From Lachnoclostridium sp. An118 (GTDB lineage: Bacteria > Bacillota > Clostridia > Lachnospirales > Lachnospiraceae), in NCBI RefSeq assembly GCF_002160985.1, contig NZ_NFLQ01000011.1, forward strand, positions 1-64,000: 64,000 nucleotides of DNA. Direction: 5' to 3'. Positions 1-8,190 of the stretch are shown piece by piece; the stretch's first letter is position 1, and each line of letters begins with the position of its first letter. The notes under the pieces are model-generated. The model worked only from the letters and a program-made list of their open reading frames with translations. It did no database searches and was not told the origin of the DNA. Position numbers and translations under genes: made by a program.

Positions 1-1
1 A

Positions 2-241
2 GGGTATCTGAAAGGGAAAAGTACACTAATGATATTCGAGCGGCATGCCAATTTGAAATATAAATATGGGAACCGACATTTCTGGTGCAGAGGATACTAC
101 GTAGATACGGTAGGGAAAAATGCGAAGAAAATAGAGGAATATATAGCCAATCAGCTACAGGAAGATCTGGAATATGATCAAATGACACTGAAAGAGTATA
201 TAGACCCGTTCACGGGTGAGCCAGTAAAGCAAAACAGATAA
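2..241 (+). mobile_element. tnpA: IS200-type Y1 transposase TnpA, C-terminal part (5' end off window)
   Basis: This reading frame is open from base 2, so the gene begins outside the window; 79 residues are visible. The text matches the C-terminal half of IS200/IS605-family TnpA: a GYLKGKS start, then FERHANLKYKYGNRHFW, GYYVDTVG and IEEYIANQ. In this family the Tyr of the last helix (EEYIANQ) is the nucleophile that joins to single-stranded DNA ends; the HUH metal site would lie in the missing part. No TnpB reading frame follows, which fits an IS200-type element carrying tnpA alone. Whether the element is intact cannot be judged here. Confidence 0.9.
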
Positions 242-244
242 GAA

Positions 245-370
245 GAGCCCTTTAGGGCTCAAGTAAGAAAATGATGTTGCGATTGGCGAACCAAATCGAT
301 GAGTCTTTAGACTCCAGTGCCGGTAAAAGACCCTTATAGGGTCAAAGCAAGCCACCGGCTAAGCCGGTGG
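245..370 (+). repeat. Hairpin-rich right end of the IS200 element
   Basis: Four perfect inverted repeats follow the transposase stop: 245-260 (GAGCCC/GGGCTC), 301-314 (GAGTCT/AGACTC), 329-343 (GACCC/GGGTC) and 352-370 (CCACCGGCT/AGCCGGTGG with a one-base loop). IS200/IS605 elements are recognised as single-stranded hairpins near each end, and the last hairpin just before TCTTGACT looks like the right-end recognition hairpin. The first may also terminate tnpA. The element seems to end within about 10-15 bases of the stop codon of the next gene (385). Confidence 0.65.
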
Positions 371-382
371 TCTTGACTATTT

Positions 383-994
383 CTATTCCTTTTTCTTATA
401 CTTCTGAAATACCTTTTCAAACAGCACCAGCGTACAGTACACTACCACGGTCGGGCCGAAGAGGATAACCAGCAGCCGGGTGGCCAGGAACCGTAAGAAC
501 AGGAAAGCGGCGATGCCGTAGAACACAGCGGCGATCAGTGTCACCGGCGCATACATAAAGGCGAAGATAAATGAATTGAAAACGATTTCTGACAGCTTTC
601 CGGAAAAATTGACCATCACAGGGTAGACCCACATGAGCACCAGGGCCATCGTCAGGAAGGCAATCCCTGCCATGATCATCAGTACGTTTTTGTAGGGCAT
701 GGAGCCCAGCTCCAGCATGTAGCAGGCCATGCCAAAGGCGGTCCCAAGCACGGCGGAGCAGATCCAGATCACGGTCCCCTTCTTCCAGTAAAGCCGGAGT
801 CCTTCTTTGAAATTTCCTCCAATATGGATATCTCCTCTCATGAGACAGGCGGCGCAGTGGTGCTGAGCGGCTGTGGCGGCTCCGATCGTCACAAGGGGAA
901 TGCAGCACGCAAGCCAAAGCAGATTCAGCAGGGTGAGCCGGCTTAGAATTGTGGCAGTTCTCATGAAACCACCGTCATATTCAAAAAATTTCAT
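383..994 (-). CDS. YesL/DUF624 family membrane protein
   Basis: The protein has 203 residues, starting MKFFEYDGGF, with about five hydrophobic segments. The N-terminus (small polar head, then LTLLNLLWLACCIPLVTIGA) and the middle W..YP motif are characteristic of the YesL/DUF624 family, which is commonly encoded beside family-1 sugar-binding ABC transporters in Firmicutes. The ATG at 994 is preferred over an upstream ATG because AGGAGGA lies 6 bases before it. Its exact role is unknown; proximity suggests it is accessory to the divergent importer. It is transcribed away from that operon, and the IS200 right end lies immediately downstream. Confidence 0.85.
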   Translation of the reverse strand: MKFFEYDGGFMRTATILSRLTLLNLLWLACCIPLVTIGAATAAQHHCAACLMRGDIHIGGNFKEGLRLYWKKGTVIWICSAVLGTAFGMACYMLELGSMPYKNVLMIMAGIAFLTMALVLMWVYPVMVNFSGKLSEIVFNSFIFAFMYAPVTLIAAVFYGIAAFLFLRFLATRLLVILFGPTVVVYCTLVLFEKVFQKYKKKE

Positions 995-1022
995 TTTTTG
1001 TCCTCCTGCAGATGATAAATTA

Positions 1023-1051
1023 ATCATACACTAAAAGAATGGCGGCCGCAA
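1023..1051 (-). promoter_or_regulatory. Putative promoter for the YesL-family gene
   Basis: Read on the minus strand, TTGCGG (1046-1051) is followed after 17 bases by TATGAT (1023-1028), about 30 bases before the ATG. The -10 is good and the -35 has four of six consensus bases. Confidence 0.45.
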
Positions 1052-1059
1052 GATGAGAA

Positions 1060-1089
1060 TTTTTTGTTAAATAAAAAATTAACAAAAAA
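1060..1089. repeat. AT-rich inverted repeat in the divergent promoter region
   Basis: TTTTTTGTTAA (1060-1070) and TTAACAAAAAA (1079-1089) are perfect complements separated by 8 bases. The repeat lies between the two divergent promoters and could be a regulator site; no family can be assigned. The rest of the gap (995-1301) holds both promoters and a TTACA-type operator, and no gene. Confidence 0.4.
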
Positions 1090-1144
1090 ATGAACAAAAA
1101 AATATTATTTTTATGCAAAAAGACAATAAAATTTTTGTGAATTT

Positions 1145-1156
1145 TTACAAATGTAA
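1145..1156. promoter_or_regulatory. TTACA-NN-TGTAA operator upstream of the importer operon
   Basis: The 12-mer TTACAAATGTAA is identical to one at 9942-9953 in front of the SorC-type regulator gene, where a second perfect palindrome also occurs. Here it ends 6 bases upstream of the -35 box, a position that suits activation more than simple blocking. Assignment to the regulator at 9987 is inference from the shared sequence. Confidence 0.65.
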
Positions 1157-1162
1157 CAATGC

Positions 1163-1192
1163 TTGACAAAAGTATAGGCTCGGATGTACAAT
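1163..1192 (+). promoter_or_regulatory. Promoter of the importer/dehydrogenase operon
   Basis: TTGACA (1163-1168) is a perfect -35, followed after 18 bases by TACAAT (1187-1192). It lies about 110 bases before the start codon of the binding-protein gene. Confidence 0.7.
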
Positions 1193-1301
1193 GGATTTAA
1201 GAAATTTGCATAGAATATTCCGAAAGCTTCTGGCAGGTAAACGGAAGTCTGAATATTTTGTGCGGAGAGGGAAAATTATTGAAAAAGGGAGGCAAGAAAG
1301 A

Positions 1302-2735
1302 ATGAAGAAAAGACTTATCAGTGCTCTTCTGTGTACAGCTATGGTAGCGTCCATGCTGGCCGGATGCGGCGGAGAAACAGTCAGCAGCGGTGGCGGCTCG
1401 GACGAAGAGGAATACGAGGCTGGCAGTGCAGAGGATTTTGACTGGAAGAACTATGATGGAACAACCATCAATGTTATGTTCAATGAGCATAACTATTCCA
1501 AGGCGGTAATCGAGAAGATCCCCGAGTTCGAGGAGCTGACAGGTATAACGGTTGAATATTCATCCACACCTGAGTCAAACTACTTCGACAAGCTGAACAC
1601 ATCACTGAGCAGCCGTTCCGGTACGCCCGATGTATATATGACCGGCGCTTATCAGGTTTGGGAGTACGCTCCTGCCGGATACATGGAGCCGCTGGATAAC
1701 TACATCAACGACCCGGCCAAGACAGATCCGGATTACAACTTTGATGACTTTATCCCGGCCGTTGTTGACGGACTGAAATGGGATACGGTTCCCGGACATA
1801 AAGTAGGCGAGGGCTCACAGTGGGCACTTCCCATGGGCTGGGAGCTGAACTGTCTGGCTTACAACAAGAACGTGTTTGCAGAGAAGGGACTTGAGGTTCC
1901 AACAACTACAGATGAGCTGCTTGAGACAGCCACTGCCCTGAATGAGTTCGCAGGCTCCGGCTCCTACGGTATTGCTGTACGCGGTACCCGTGAGTGGGCC
2001 ACCATCCATCCCGGATATATGTCCCTGTTCTCAACATGGGGCGCTCAGGACTTTGCGATCGAGGATGGCAAGCTTGTATGTCAGCTCGATTCTGAGGAAG
2101 CCATTGCGATGACAGATTACTGGGTAAATCTGATCAAGGCGGCAGGTCCTCCGCAGTGGACAAACTACACATGGTACGAGGCCAGCGCTGACCTCGGAGC
2201 AGGCAAAGCAGCTATGCTGTTTGACGCTACAAGTGCAGGCTACTTCCAGAACTTTGAAGGCGCATCTCAGGAGTCCGGAAATATTGCATGGTCTACCATT
2301 CCTCTTCCGGAAGGAAAATCTGAGGAAGATATGAAGGCAAACATCTGGATCTGGTCACTGGCTATGAATGCAGACTCCAAGAATAAGGATGCTGCATGGT
2401 ACTTCATCCAGTACTTCACAAGCCCCGAGTATATGCTCTGGTCCGGAACAGAGGGAGCCAGCCCGGATACTCCGCGTACATCTGTAATGGAAAGCGACGA
2501 GTACAAAGCTGTTGTCGGTTCTGCGGACAACTATCTGGAGTCCATCGCGGCTCTGACAGAAAATGCTTCTATCCAGTTTACACCTCAGCCGTACTTCTTC
2601 GAGTGTACAACTACATGGGCTGAGACACTTCAGGACCTTGTGACGAGCGATACCTACTCGTCCACTGAGGAGGCTATGAAGGCTTTGAAGGAGGAGCTGG
2701 ACAGCATTGTATCTGATCTGGAGATATCAGAATAA
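1302..2735 (+). CDS. Carbohydrate ABC transporter substrate-binding lipoprotein (family 1)
   Basis: The 477-residue product begins with a lipoprotein signal (MKKRLISALL...) ending in the lipobox LAGC, with Cys22 the predicted lipidated residue. The mature protein shows the extracellular solute-binding family 1 layout, including TINVMFNEHNYSKAV near the start and GKAAMLFDATSAG in the middle. It should capture substrate outside the membrane for the permeases at 2917 and 3902. The start at 1302 has GGGAGG 8 bases upstream; an upstream in-frame ATG at 1191 would bury the signal peptide and is rejected. The linked dehydrogenase and kinase suggest a polyol or ketose ligand, but the ligand cannot be read from the sequence. 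Confidence 0.93.
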   Translation: MKKRLISALLCTAMVASMLAGCGGETVSSGGGSDEEEYEAGSAEDFDWKNYDGTTINVMFNEHNYSKAVIEKIPEFEELTGITVEYSSTPESNYFDKLNTSLSSRSGTPDVYMTGAYQVWEYAPAGYMEPLDNYINDPAKTDPDYNFDDFIPAVVDGLKWDTVPGHKVGEGSQWALPMGWELNCLAYNKNVFAEKGLEVPTTTDELLETATALNEFAGSGSYGIAVRGTREWATIHPGYMSLFSTWGAQDFAIEDGKLVCQLDSEEAIAMTDYWVNLIKAAGPPQWTNYTWYEASADLGAGKAAMLFDATSAGYFQNFEGASQESGNIAWSTIPLPEGKSEEDMKANIWIWSLAMNADSKNKDAAWYFIQYFTSPEYMLWSGTEGASPDTPRTSVMESDEYKAVVGSADNYLESIAALTENASIQFTPQPYFFECTTTWAETLQDLVTSDTYSSTEEAMKALKEELDSIVSDLEISE

Positions 2736-2818
2736 CAAAAATCATACATTGCCCTGAACGGTACACATCACAGAATAATCTGTATGAGTCGATATATTCT
2801 TATTGAAAAGGGTTAGAG

Positions 2819-2854
2819 TCAAGGAGGGGTTACCTGACCCTCCTTGATTTTTTT
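2819..2854 (+). terminator. Intra-operon terminator/attenuator after the binding-protein gene
   Basis: TCAAGGAGGG (2819-2828) pairs perfectly with CCCTCCTTGA (2838-2847) around a 9-base loop and is followed by a T-run to 2854. It sits between the binding protein and the permeases, so it probably keeps lipoprotein transcript levels above those of the membrane components. Confidence 0.8.
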
Positions 2855-2916
2855 GATAATAGATGTGTTTGTGAAGAGGCAGTGGCTGATCGTAATATAT
2901 GAATGGAGGAACCAGG

Positions 2917-3852
2917 ATGAAAGAGCAGAAAAAAAACAGCGCCGCGGTAAGTGAGCTGAATGTGCTCCCGTTTAAGACAAGGATGCTTCCGTATATGATC
3001 GTGGCGCCTGCGCTGATCATTACGATCGGTATCATGATACCGTTCATAATGGCTATATATTATTCATTGACAAACTATTCGTTCAGACTGCCTACATACA
3101 GCTTTGTCGGCCTGAAGAACTGGATCGAAATCCTGTCATCCACGGATTTCTGGAAGGCTGTGTGGGTTACTCTGAGGTACGCATTTTTCAGCACGGTGAT
3201 CGAGATGGGACTTGGAATGGGCATTGCGATCCTGCTGAACAATCTGAACAACAAATTTTCCAAGATCATGCGTGTTGCGCTGATCTTCCCGCTTATGGTT
3301 GCGCCTGTTACGGCTACTATTGTGTGGCAGCTGATGCTGAACAACTCTGTGGGTATTCTGGAGAAATTCCTGAATATCTTCGGCGTGTATAATTTCCCGT
3401 GGGCGGCCAGCCCGTCGACGGCTATGCTGACAGCGGTCATGATCGATGTCTGGGTGAACACATCCTTCTGTATGCTGCTTGTGCTGGCTGGACTGCAGTC
3501 TCTTCCCAAGTCACCCTTTGAGTCTGCAAAGATTGATGGAGGAAGCGTGCTGTTCAACTTCTGGAACCTGACGCTTCCGATGCTGAAACCCAGCCTTTAC
3601 ATCGCTCTCCTGTTCCGCTTGATGGCGGCTCTGCAGGAATATGCGATCATCTTCGCTCTGACAAAGGGAGGCCCGGGCGACACCCTGATGAACCTGTCGC
3701 TGACCGCCTACCAGAACGGCTTCCAGTTCCAGAAATTCGGATATGCGCTTCCGTACATTCTGGTGCTGTGGGTATTTATCAACATTGTGGCAAAACAGAT
3801 CGTAAAGAGACAGCGTGCGGCTCAGAAGCAGGCGGCAGGTCTGGAGGAATAG
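2917..3852 (+). CDS. Sugar ABC transporter permease (MalF/UgpA type)
   Basis: This 311-residue protein has about six membrane spans, starting with LPYMIVAPALIITIGIMIPF. The cytoplasmic EAA loop that docks on the ATPase is visible as PFESAKIDGGSVLFNFWNLT. It forms the channel with the partner permease at 3902. The ATG at 2917 is chosen because GGAGG lies 8-9 bases before it; an ATG at 2899 overlaps that site. Family 1-type importers normally carry exactly such a permease pair. Confidence 0.93.
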   Translation: MKEQKKNSAAVSELNVLPFKTRMLPYMIVAPALIITIGIMIPFIMAIYYSLTNYSFRLPTYSFVGLKNWIEILSSTDFWKAVWVTLRYAFFSTVIEMGLGMGIAILLNNLNNKFSKIMRVALIFPLMVAPVTATIVWQLMLNNSVGILEKFLNIFGVYNFPWAASPSTAMLTAVMIDVWVNTSFCMLLVLAGLQSLPKSPFESAKIDGGSVLFNFWNLTLPMLKPSLYIALLFRLMAALQEYAIIFALTKGGPGDTLMNLSLTAYQNGFQFQKFGYALPYILVLWVFINIVAKQIVKRQRAAQKQAAGLEE

Positions 3853-3901
3853 CGCGGTGTGCTCTAAACGGTAAATTTCAGATACAGAAAGGATGTTAAG
3901 C

Positions 3902-4726
3902 ATGAATACAGCTTCAAAGAGACTTGGACGTATCGTCCAGAACGGACTGTTGATCATATATGCGATGTTTGCTCTGTTCCCGCTGATCTGGATGCTGATC
4001 CTGTCCATTAAATCGGACGCTGAGATGTACACAACTACATTTATATTCAGCCCGACACTGGACAACTATAAGGCAGTACTGCTTGAGTCGGATTACCTGC
4101 AGTACATGCTGGACAGCCTGATCGTGGCAGGCGGCGCTGTTATCGTTTCAGTTGTAGCCGGTGTCCCGGCAGCCTATGCGCTGGCCAGATATAATTTTAA
4201 GAAGAAGGAAGACATTGCGTTCCAGATCCTCTCGTTCAAATTTGCACCTGAGATCCTGGTAGTGCTTCCGCTGTTCATGATCTACCAGATGCTGGGGATC
4301 TATGACAGCTATTTTGGACTGATCTGGGTATACCAGCTCATTTCCATGCCGCTGCTGATCTGGGTTGTGCGGGGATACTTTGAGGATATCTCTGTGGAGA
4401 TCGAGTATGCGGCACAGGTGGACGGCTACAGCTGGTATCAGATCTTCTTTAAAAACCTTATTCCGCTCATCAAGCCGGGACTCGTGTCCGCGGCGCTGCT
4501 GGCCTTCATCTTCGCATGGAACTGCTTCACATTCCCGCTGATGCTGGGTGGAACAAATGTACAGCCGATCACTGTTGCTATTACAAAGTTCCTTGGAACA
4601 GACAGTGCCCATTACGGACAGCTTGCGGTTGCGGCAACGATTTCGGCTCTGCCGGCGATTATATTCGCCCTCTGTATACAGAAACATCTTGTACGCGGCC
4701 TGAGCTTCGGTGCAGTCAAGGGATAG
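3902..4726 (+). CDS. Sugar ABC transporter permease (MalG/UgpE type)
   Basis: The 274-residue product has six predicted spans and the MalG-type sequence ALFPLIWMLILSIKSD near the start. Its EAA loop reads IEYAAQVDGYSWYQIFFKN. It is the second half of the channel encoded with 2917-3852. The ATG at 3902 is preferred over 3893 because GAAAGGA then stands at a normal distance. It is followed 10 bases later by the first ATPase gene. Confidence 0.93.
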   Translation: MNTASKRLGRIVQNGLLIIYAMFALFPLIWMLILSIKSDAEMYTTTFIFSPTLDNYKAVLLESDYLQYMLDSLIVAGGAVIVSVVAGVPAAYALARYNFKKKEDIAFQILSFKFAPEILVVLPLFMIYQMLGIYDSYFGLIWVYQLISMPLLIWVVRGYFEDISVEIEYAAQVDGYSWYQIFFKNLIPLIKPGLVSAALLAFIFAWNCFTFPLMLGGTNVQPITVAITKFLGTDSAHYGQLAVAATISALPAIIFALCIQKHLVRGLSFGAVKG

Positions 4727-4736
4727 GAGTGAGAAT

Positions 4737-5894
4737 ATGGCAAGAATACAATTGGAAAATGTTACGAAACGGTTTGGGAAAGTGACCGCCCTGGACGGGG
4801 TTTCACTGGATATTAAAGATAAAGAATTCTTTGTATTATTCGGGCCCGCCGGTGCAGGGAAGACGACGATCCTCAACTGTATTGCGGGGATCCAGCTTCC
4901 CGAGGAGGGTGTGGTAAAATTTGACGGTGAAGTTGTGAACCTGGTGGACGCGGCTCACAGGGATACGGCCATGGTCTTCGAGAACTACGCTCTGTATCCG
5001 CAGATGACGGTCTACGACAATATGGCGTCTCCATTGAGGAGCAAGCTCTACAAAAAGGACGAGGAGTTCATCAAGAAGAAAGTGCATGAGGTGGCGGAGA
5101 TGATGAAGATGGAGAATCTTCTGGAGCGTCTCCCCAGCCAGCTGTCCAACGGACAGAAGCAGCGCGTGGCCATGGGCCGTGCCCTTGTGCGTTCTCCCAG
5201 GGTGTATCTGATGGATGAGCCTCTGGCCCATCTGGACGCAAAGCTTCGGAACTCCATGCGTACTGAGCTGAAGTCTATACAGGCCAACTTTGGTACCACC
5301 AGTATCTATGTGACGCATGACTTTATGGAAGCGATGTCTCTTGGGGACAGGATCGCTATCGTTAATAAAGGAAAGATCGTGCAGATCGGCACGAGCGATG
5401 AGATTTACTACATGCCGTGCAACGAGTTTGTTGCTCAGCTTATGGGAGATCCCGAGATCAATATTGTGGGCGGCAGGCTGGAGAAGACGGGAGCCGGCTA
5501 TGCGTTCTCGTTAAATGACGTGGAGGGAAGAACCTATCAGCTCCCGGAGGACAAGGATCTGTTTGCGGCTCTGGATGAGGCGGGGCTTACGGACGTGGAG
5601 CTTGGGATCAGACCGCAGAATGTGAAATATTCGTTCGATCCTGTTGAAGATTATACGAAATGTACTGTTTACAGCTATGAGAGTATCGGAAACAAATCTG
5701 TTATTGTCGCGGAGATCGGGAATCTGCAGCTGCGCATGATCGCGCCCAACGGACTGGCAGTAAAGATCGACCAGGATATCTACGTGAAGCTGGAGCTGGA
5801 TCACGCCATCTTCTTTAACATGGAGACAAAGGAATATGTGAGCAGATACAATGAAGCGGCAGTGAAGGCTCTCGCGGCGGAACAGGAGGGATAA
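4737..5894 (+). CDS. ABC transporter ATPase, first of a pair (UgpC/MsmK-like)
   Basis: The 385-residue protein has Walker A GPAGAGKTT (36-44), signature LSNGQKQRVAMGRAL, Walker B VYLMDEPL and a C-terminal regulatory domain of the MalK/UgpC kind. The usual Gln of the Q-loop is replaced by Glu (MVFENYALYP, Glu82), and the A-loop/P-loop region is slightly unusual (PAGAG rather than PSGCG). It is followed after 4 bases by a second, different ATPase, which suggests a heterodimeric motor. Paired ATPases are known for glycerol-type polyol importers (GlpST). The ATG at 4737 has TAGGAG ahead of it. Confidence 0.9.
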   Translation: MARIQLENVTKRFGKVTALDGVSLDIKDKEFFVLFGPAGAGKTTILNCIAGIQLPEEGVVKFDGEVVNLVDAAHRDTAMVFENYALYPQMTVYDNMASPLRSKLYKKDEEFIKKKVHEVAEMMKMENLLERLPSQLSNGQKQRVAMGRALVRSPRVYLMDEPLAHLDAKLRNSMRTELKSIQANFGTTSIYVTHDFMEAMSLGDRIAIVNKGKIVQIGTSDEIYYMPCNEFVAQLMGDPEINIVGGRLEKTGAGYAFSLNDVEGRTYQLPEDKDLFAALDEAGLTDVELGIRPQNVKYSFDPVEDYTKCTVYSYESIGNKSVIVAEIGNLQLRMIAPNGLAVKIDQDIYVKLELDHAIFFNMETKEYVSRYNEAAVKALAAEQEG

Positions 5895-5898
5895 GTAA

Positions 5899-7020
5899 AT
5901 GGCAGGATTAACCATAAAACATCTTTACAAGCGTTATGACAATAGCGGCAAGAAGAAAAAAGGCGCCAAACTGAATGATTACGCTGTACAGGATCTGAAT
6001 CTTGAATGCGGGCAGGGAGAGTTTATTGCACTGCTCGGACCTTCCGGATGTGGCAAGACGACTACTCTGCGCATGACTGCAGGGCTGGAGACGATCACAA
6101 AGGGTGAGATCTATATCGGTGATACACTGGTAAACGACCTGCACCCGAAGGACAGGCATATCGGCCTGGCCTTTGAGGACTACGCTATGTATCCGCCTCT
6201 CACTGTGTATGACAATATTGCTTTTAATCTGAAGGCAAAGGGTGTTGACAAGGCGGAGATCGACAAGAGAGTGCGGGAGATCGCGCCTCTGATGCAGTGC
6301 GACGATCTGCTGGATAAGATGCCTGTGAAGCTTTCGGGTGGACAGAAGCAGCGTGTCAATATTGCCCGCGCTATTATCCGTCGCCCTGAGCTGCTCCTGA
6401 TGGATGAACCTCTGTCCCATCTGGACGGCAAAGCGCGTCAGGCTATGCGTACAGAGATCAAGCGCCTGATCAACGATATTAAATGTACAACTGTATATGT
6501 AACACATGATCAGCTGGAGGCTATGTCTCTGGCGGATAAGATCGCCATCATCAATTTTGGCGTTCTGCAGCAGTTTGGAACTCCGGCGGAGGTGTATGAT
6601 GATCCGGTCAATGAATTCGTGGCTTCCTTCATCGGCGAGCCGCCCATGAACATTCTGGAGACAACGATCATTGGCGACGGGGATCACTTCCTCTTTACCT
6701 TTGAGGGCAGTGATCTTCAGATCAAGGTTCCGGAGCGCTACAACAATGTAGTCAGCAACGGGTTTAAGTGTAAGATGGGCGTTCGCCCAATGGATGTGCT
6801 TGTGGGCGGCCCTGACTCTCACGGCATGCCGGAGAAGGTGGATACCTTTGAGAACCTGGGAGATGAGAGAAGGATCGGTATCCGGGTAGGAAACACGCTT
6901 ATGATGCTGATCACGGACGATGAGACAAGATATAAAGCGGGCGATATTATCAAGCTGGAGGTTCGGGGTGAGAAGACCCATCTGTTTGATATTGAGACAG
7001 GAAACCGTATCCGCGAGTAG
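5899..7020 (+). CDS. ABC transporter ATPase, second of a pair (UgpC/MsmK-like)
   Basis: This 373-residue ATPase has Walker A GPSGCGKTT (47-55), signature LSGGQKQRVNIARAI and Walker B LLLMDEPL, followed by a MalK-type C-terminal domain. As in its neighbour, the Q-loop Gln is Glu (LAFEDYAMYP, Glu93). The two ATPases are clearly different proteins, so they are likely to work together with the permeases at 2917 and 3902. The linker after the first strand (NSGKKKKGAKLND) is a short lysine-rich insertion. Confidence 0.9.
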   Translation: MAGLTIKHLYKRYDNSGKKKKGAKLNDYAVQDLNLECGQGEFIALLGPSGCGKTTTLRMTAGLETITKGEIYIGDTLVNDLHPKDRHIGLAFEDYAMYPPLTVYDNIAFNLKAKGVDKAEIDKRVREIAPLMQCDDLLDKMPVKLSGGQKQRVNIARAIIRRPELLLMDEPLSHLDGKARQAMRTEIKRLINDIKCTTVYVTHDQLEAMSLADKIAIINFGVLQQFGTPAEVYDDPVNEFVASFIGEPPMNILETTIIGDGDHFLFTFEGSDLQIKVPERYNNVVSNGFKCKMGVRPMDVLVGGPDSHGMPEKVDTFENLGDERRIGIRVGNTLMMLITDDETRYKAGDIIKLEVRGEKTHLFDIETGNRIRE

Positions 7021-7060
7021 GCGGTAAAGTATATAAAAATCAAGTAGGAGGGATAGAACT

Positions 7061-8167
7061 ATGAGCAACTTACCAGAAAAAATGAAAGCGATCGTTGCGT
7101 ACGCGCCTGGTGACTACCGGTTTGAGATGGTAGACACTCCCAGGGCCGGAGAGGGAGAGATGATCCTGAAGGTAGAAGCGTGCGGTATCTGCGCCGGCGA
7201 TACAAAGGCGTTTGCAGGTGCGGCCAGCTTCTGGGGCTTTGACGGACAGCCCAAGTATATCAAGGAGCCCATGATCCCGGGCCATGAGTTTGTTGGAAAG
7301 GTAGTGGAGATCGGACCCAATGTGAAGGGTGGATGGAAGCTGGGCGACAGGATCTGTCCGGAGCAGATCGTTCCCTGCGGAGAGTGTATGTTCTGTAAGA
7401 CAGGGCGCTACTGGATGTGCGAGAAGCATGACCTCTACGGCTTCCAGAACAATGTAAACGGCGGAATGGCTGAGTATGTCAGAGTCACCAAGGAGTCTGT
7501 GCCCTACTGTCACCTTGTTCCGGATGACCTGCCTATTGAGCGAGCCGCTCTGATCGAGCCCTATGGGTGCTCCTTCCACTGTGTGCGCCGCGCGCAGGTT
7601 GCCAACACGGACGTTGTGGTACAGTCCGGTGTGGGCACACTGGGACTTGGCATGGTAGGTGCTCTGAAGCAGGCAAATCCGAAGCTCCTTGTAGTGCTGG
7701 ATATGAATGATGCCCGCCTGGAGAAGGCAAAGGAATTCTGGGGCGACGGGGACAATATCCTGACCATGAACCCGGGTAAAGAGGATGTAGTGGCAAAGAT
7801 CAAAGAGCTGACAGGCGGCTATGGCTGTGATATTTACATAGAGGCCAGCGGACATCCCTCCAGCGTTCAGCAGGGACTGGACTGCATCCGCAAGATGGGA
7901 AGATTTGTGGAGTTCTCTGTATTTGGCGCTCCGGTGACGGTTGACTGGAGTATCATCTCTGACAGAAAGGAGCTGGATCTTCTCGGCGTACATCTGAGTC
8001 CGTACTGCTTTGACACTGTGATCGACTGGATCGGAAACGGCAAGCTTCCGACAGACGGTGTTGTGACTCACAAATTCCCGCTTGAGAAGTGGGAGGAGGG
8101 ATTCCACATTGCGAAGACAGGAGAGAACGGCGCGCTGAAGGTTGTTTTAGTGCCGGACATGGAGTAG
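7061..8167 (+). CDS. Zinc-dependent polyol dehydrogenase, erythritol/L-threitol dehydrogenase-like (MDR family)
   Basis: The 368-residue protein has the catalytic zinc set Cys44 (CGICAGD) and GHE (75-76), the structural-zinc cysteines CGECMFCKTGRYWMC (Cys106, 109, 112, 120) and a nucleotide-binding GVGTLGLG. Whole-protein features (FWG near residue 57, SEQIVPC-like EQIVPCGEC, DLYGF, TVDWSIISD..ELD) recall EltD, which oxidises erythritol and L-threitol to L-erythrulose in Mycobacterium smegmatis. The predicted step here is oxidation of an imported polyol to a ketose for the DhaK/DhaL kinase that follows. The similarity was recalled, not computed, so the exact substrate remains open. Confidence 0.85.
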   Translation: MSNLPEKMKAIVAYAPGDYRFEMVDTPRAGEGEMILKVEACGICAGDTKAFAGAASFWGFDGQPKYIKEPMIPGHEFVGKVVEIGPNVKGGWKLGDRICPEQIVPCGECMFCKTGRYWMCEKHDLYGFQNNVNGGMAEYVRVTKESVPYCHLVPDDLPIERAALIEPYGCSFHCVRRAQVANTDVVVQSGVGTLGLGMVGALKQANPKLLVVLDMNDARLEKAKEFWGDGDNILTMNPGKEDVVAKIKELTGGYGCDIYIEASGHPSSVQQGLDCIRKMGRFVEFSVFGAPVTVDWSIISDRKELDLLGVHLSPYCFDTVIDWIGNGKLPTDGVVTHKFPLEKWEEGFHIAKTGENGALKVVLVPDME

Positions 8168-8190
8168 TCCAGTAAGGAGGAGAAAAATAT

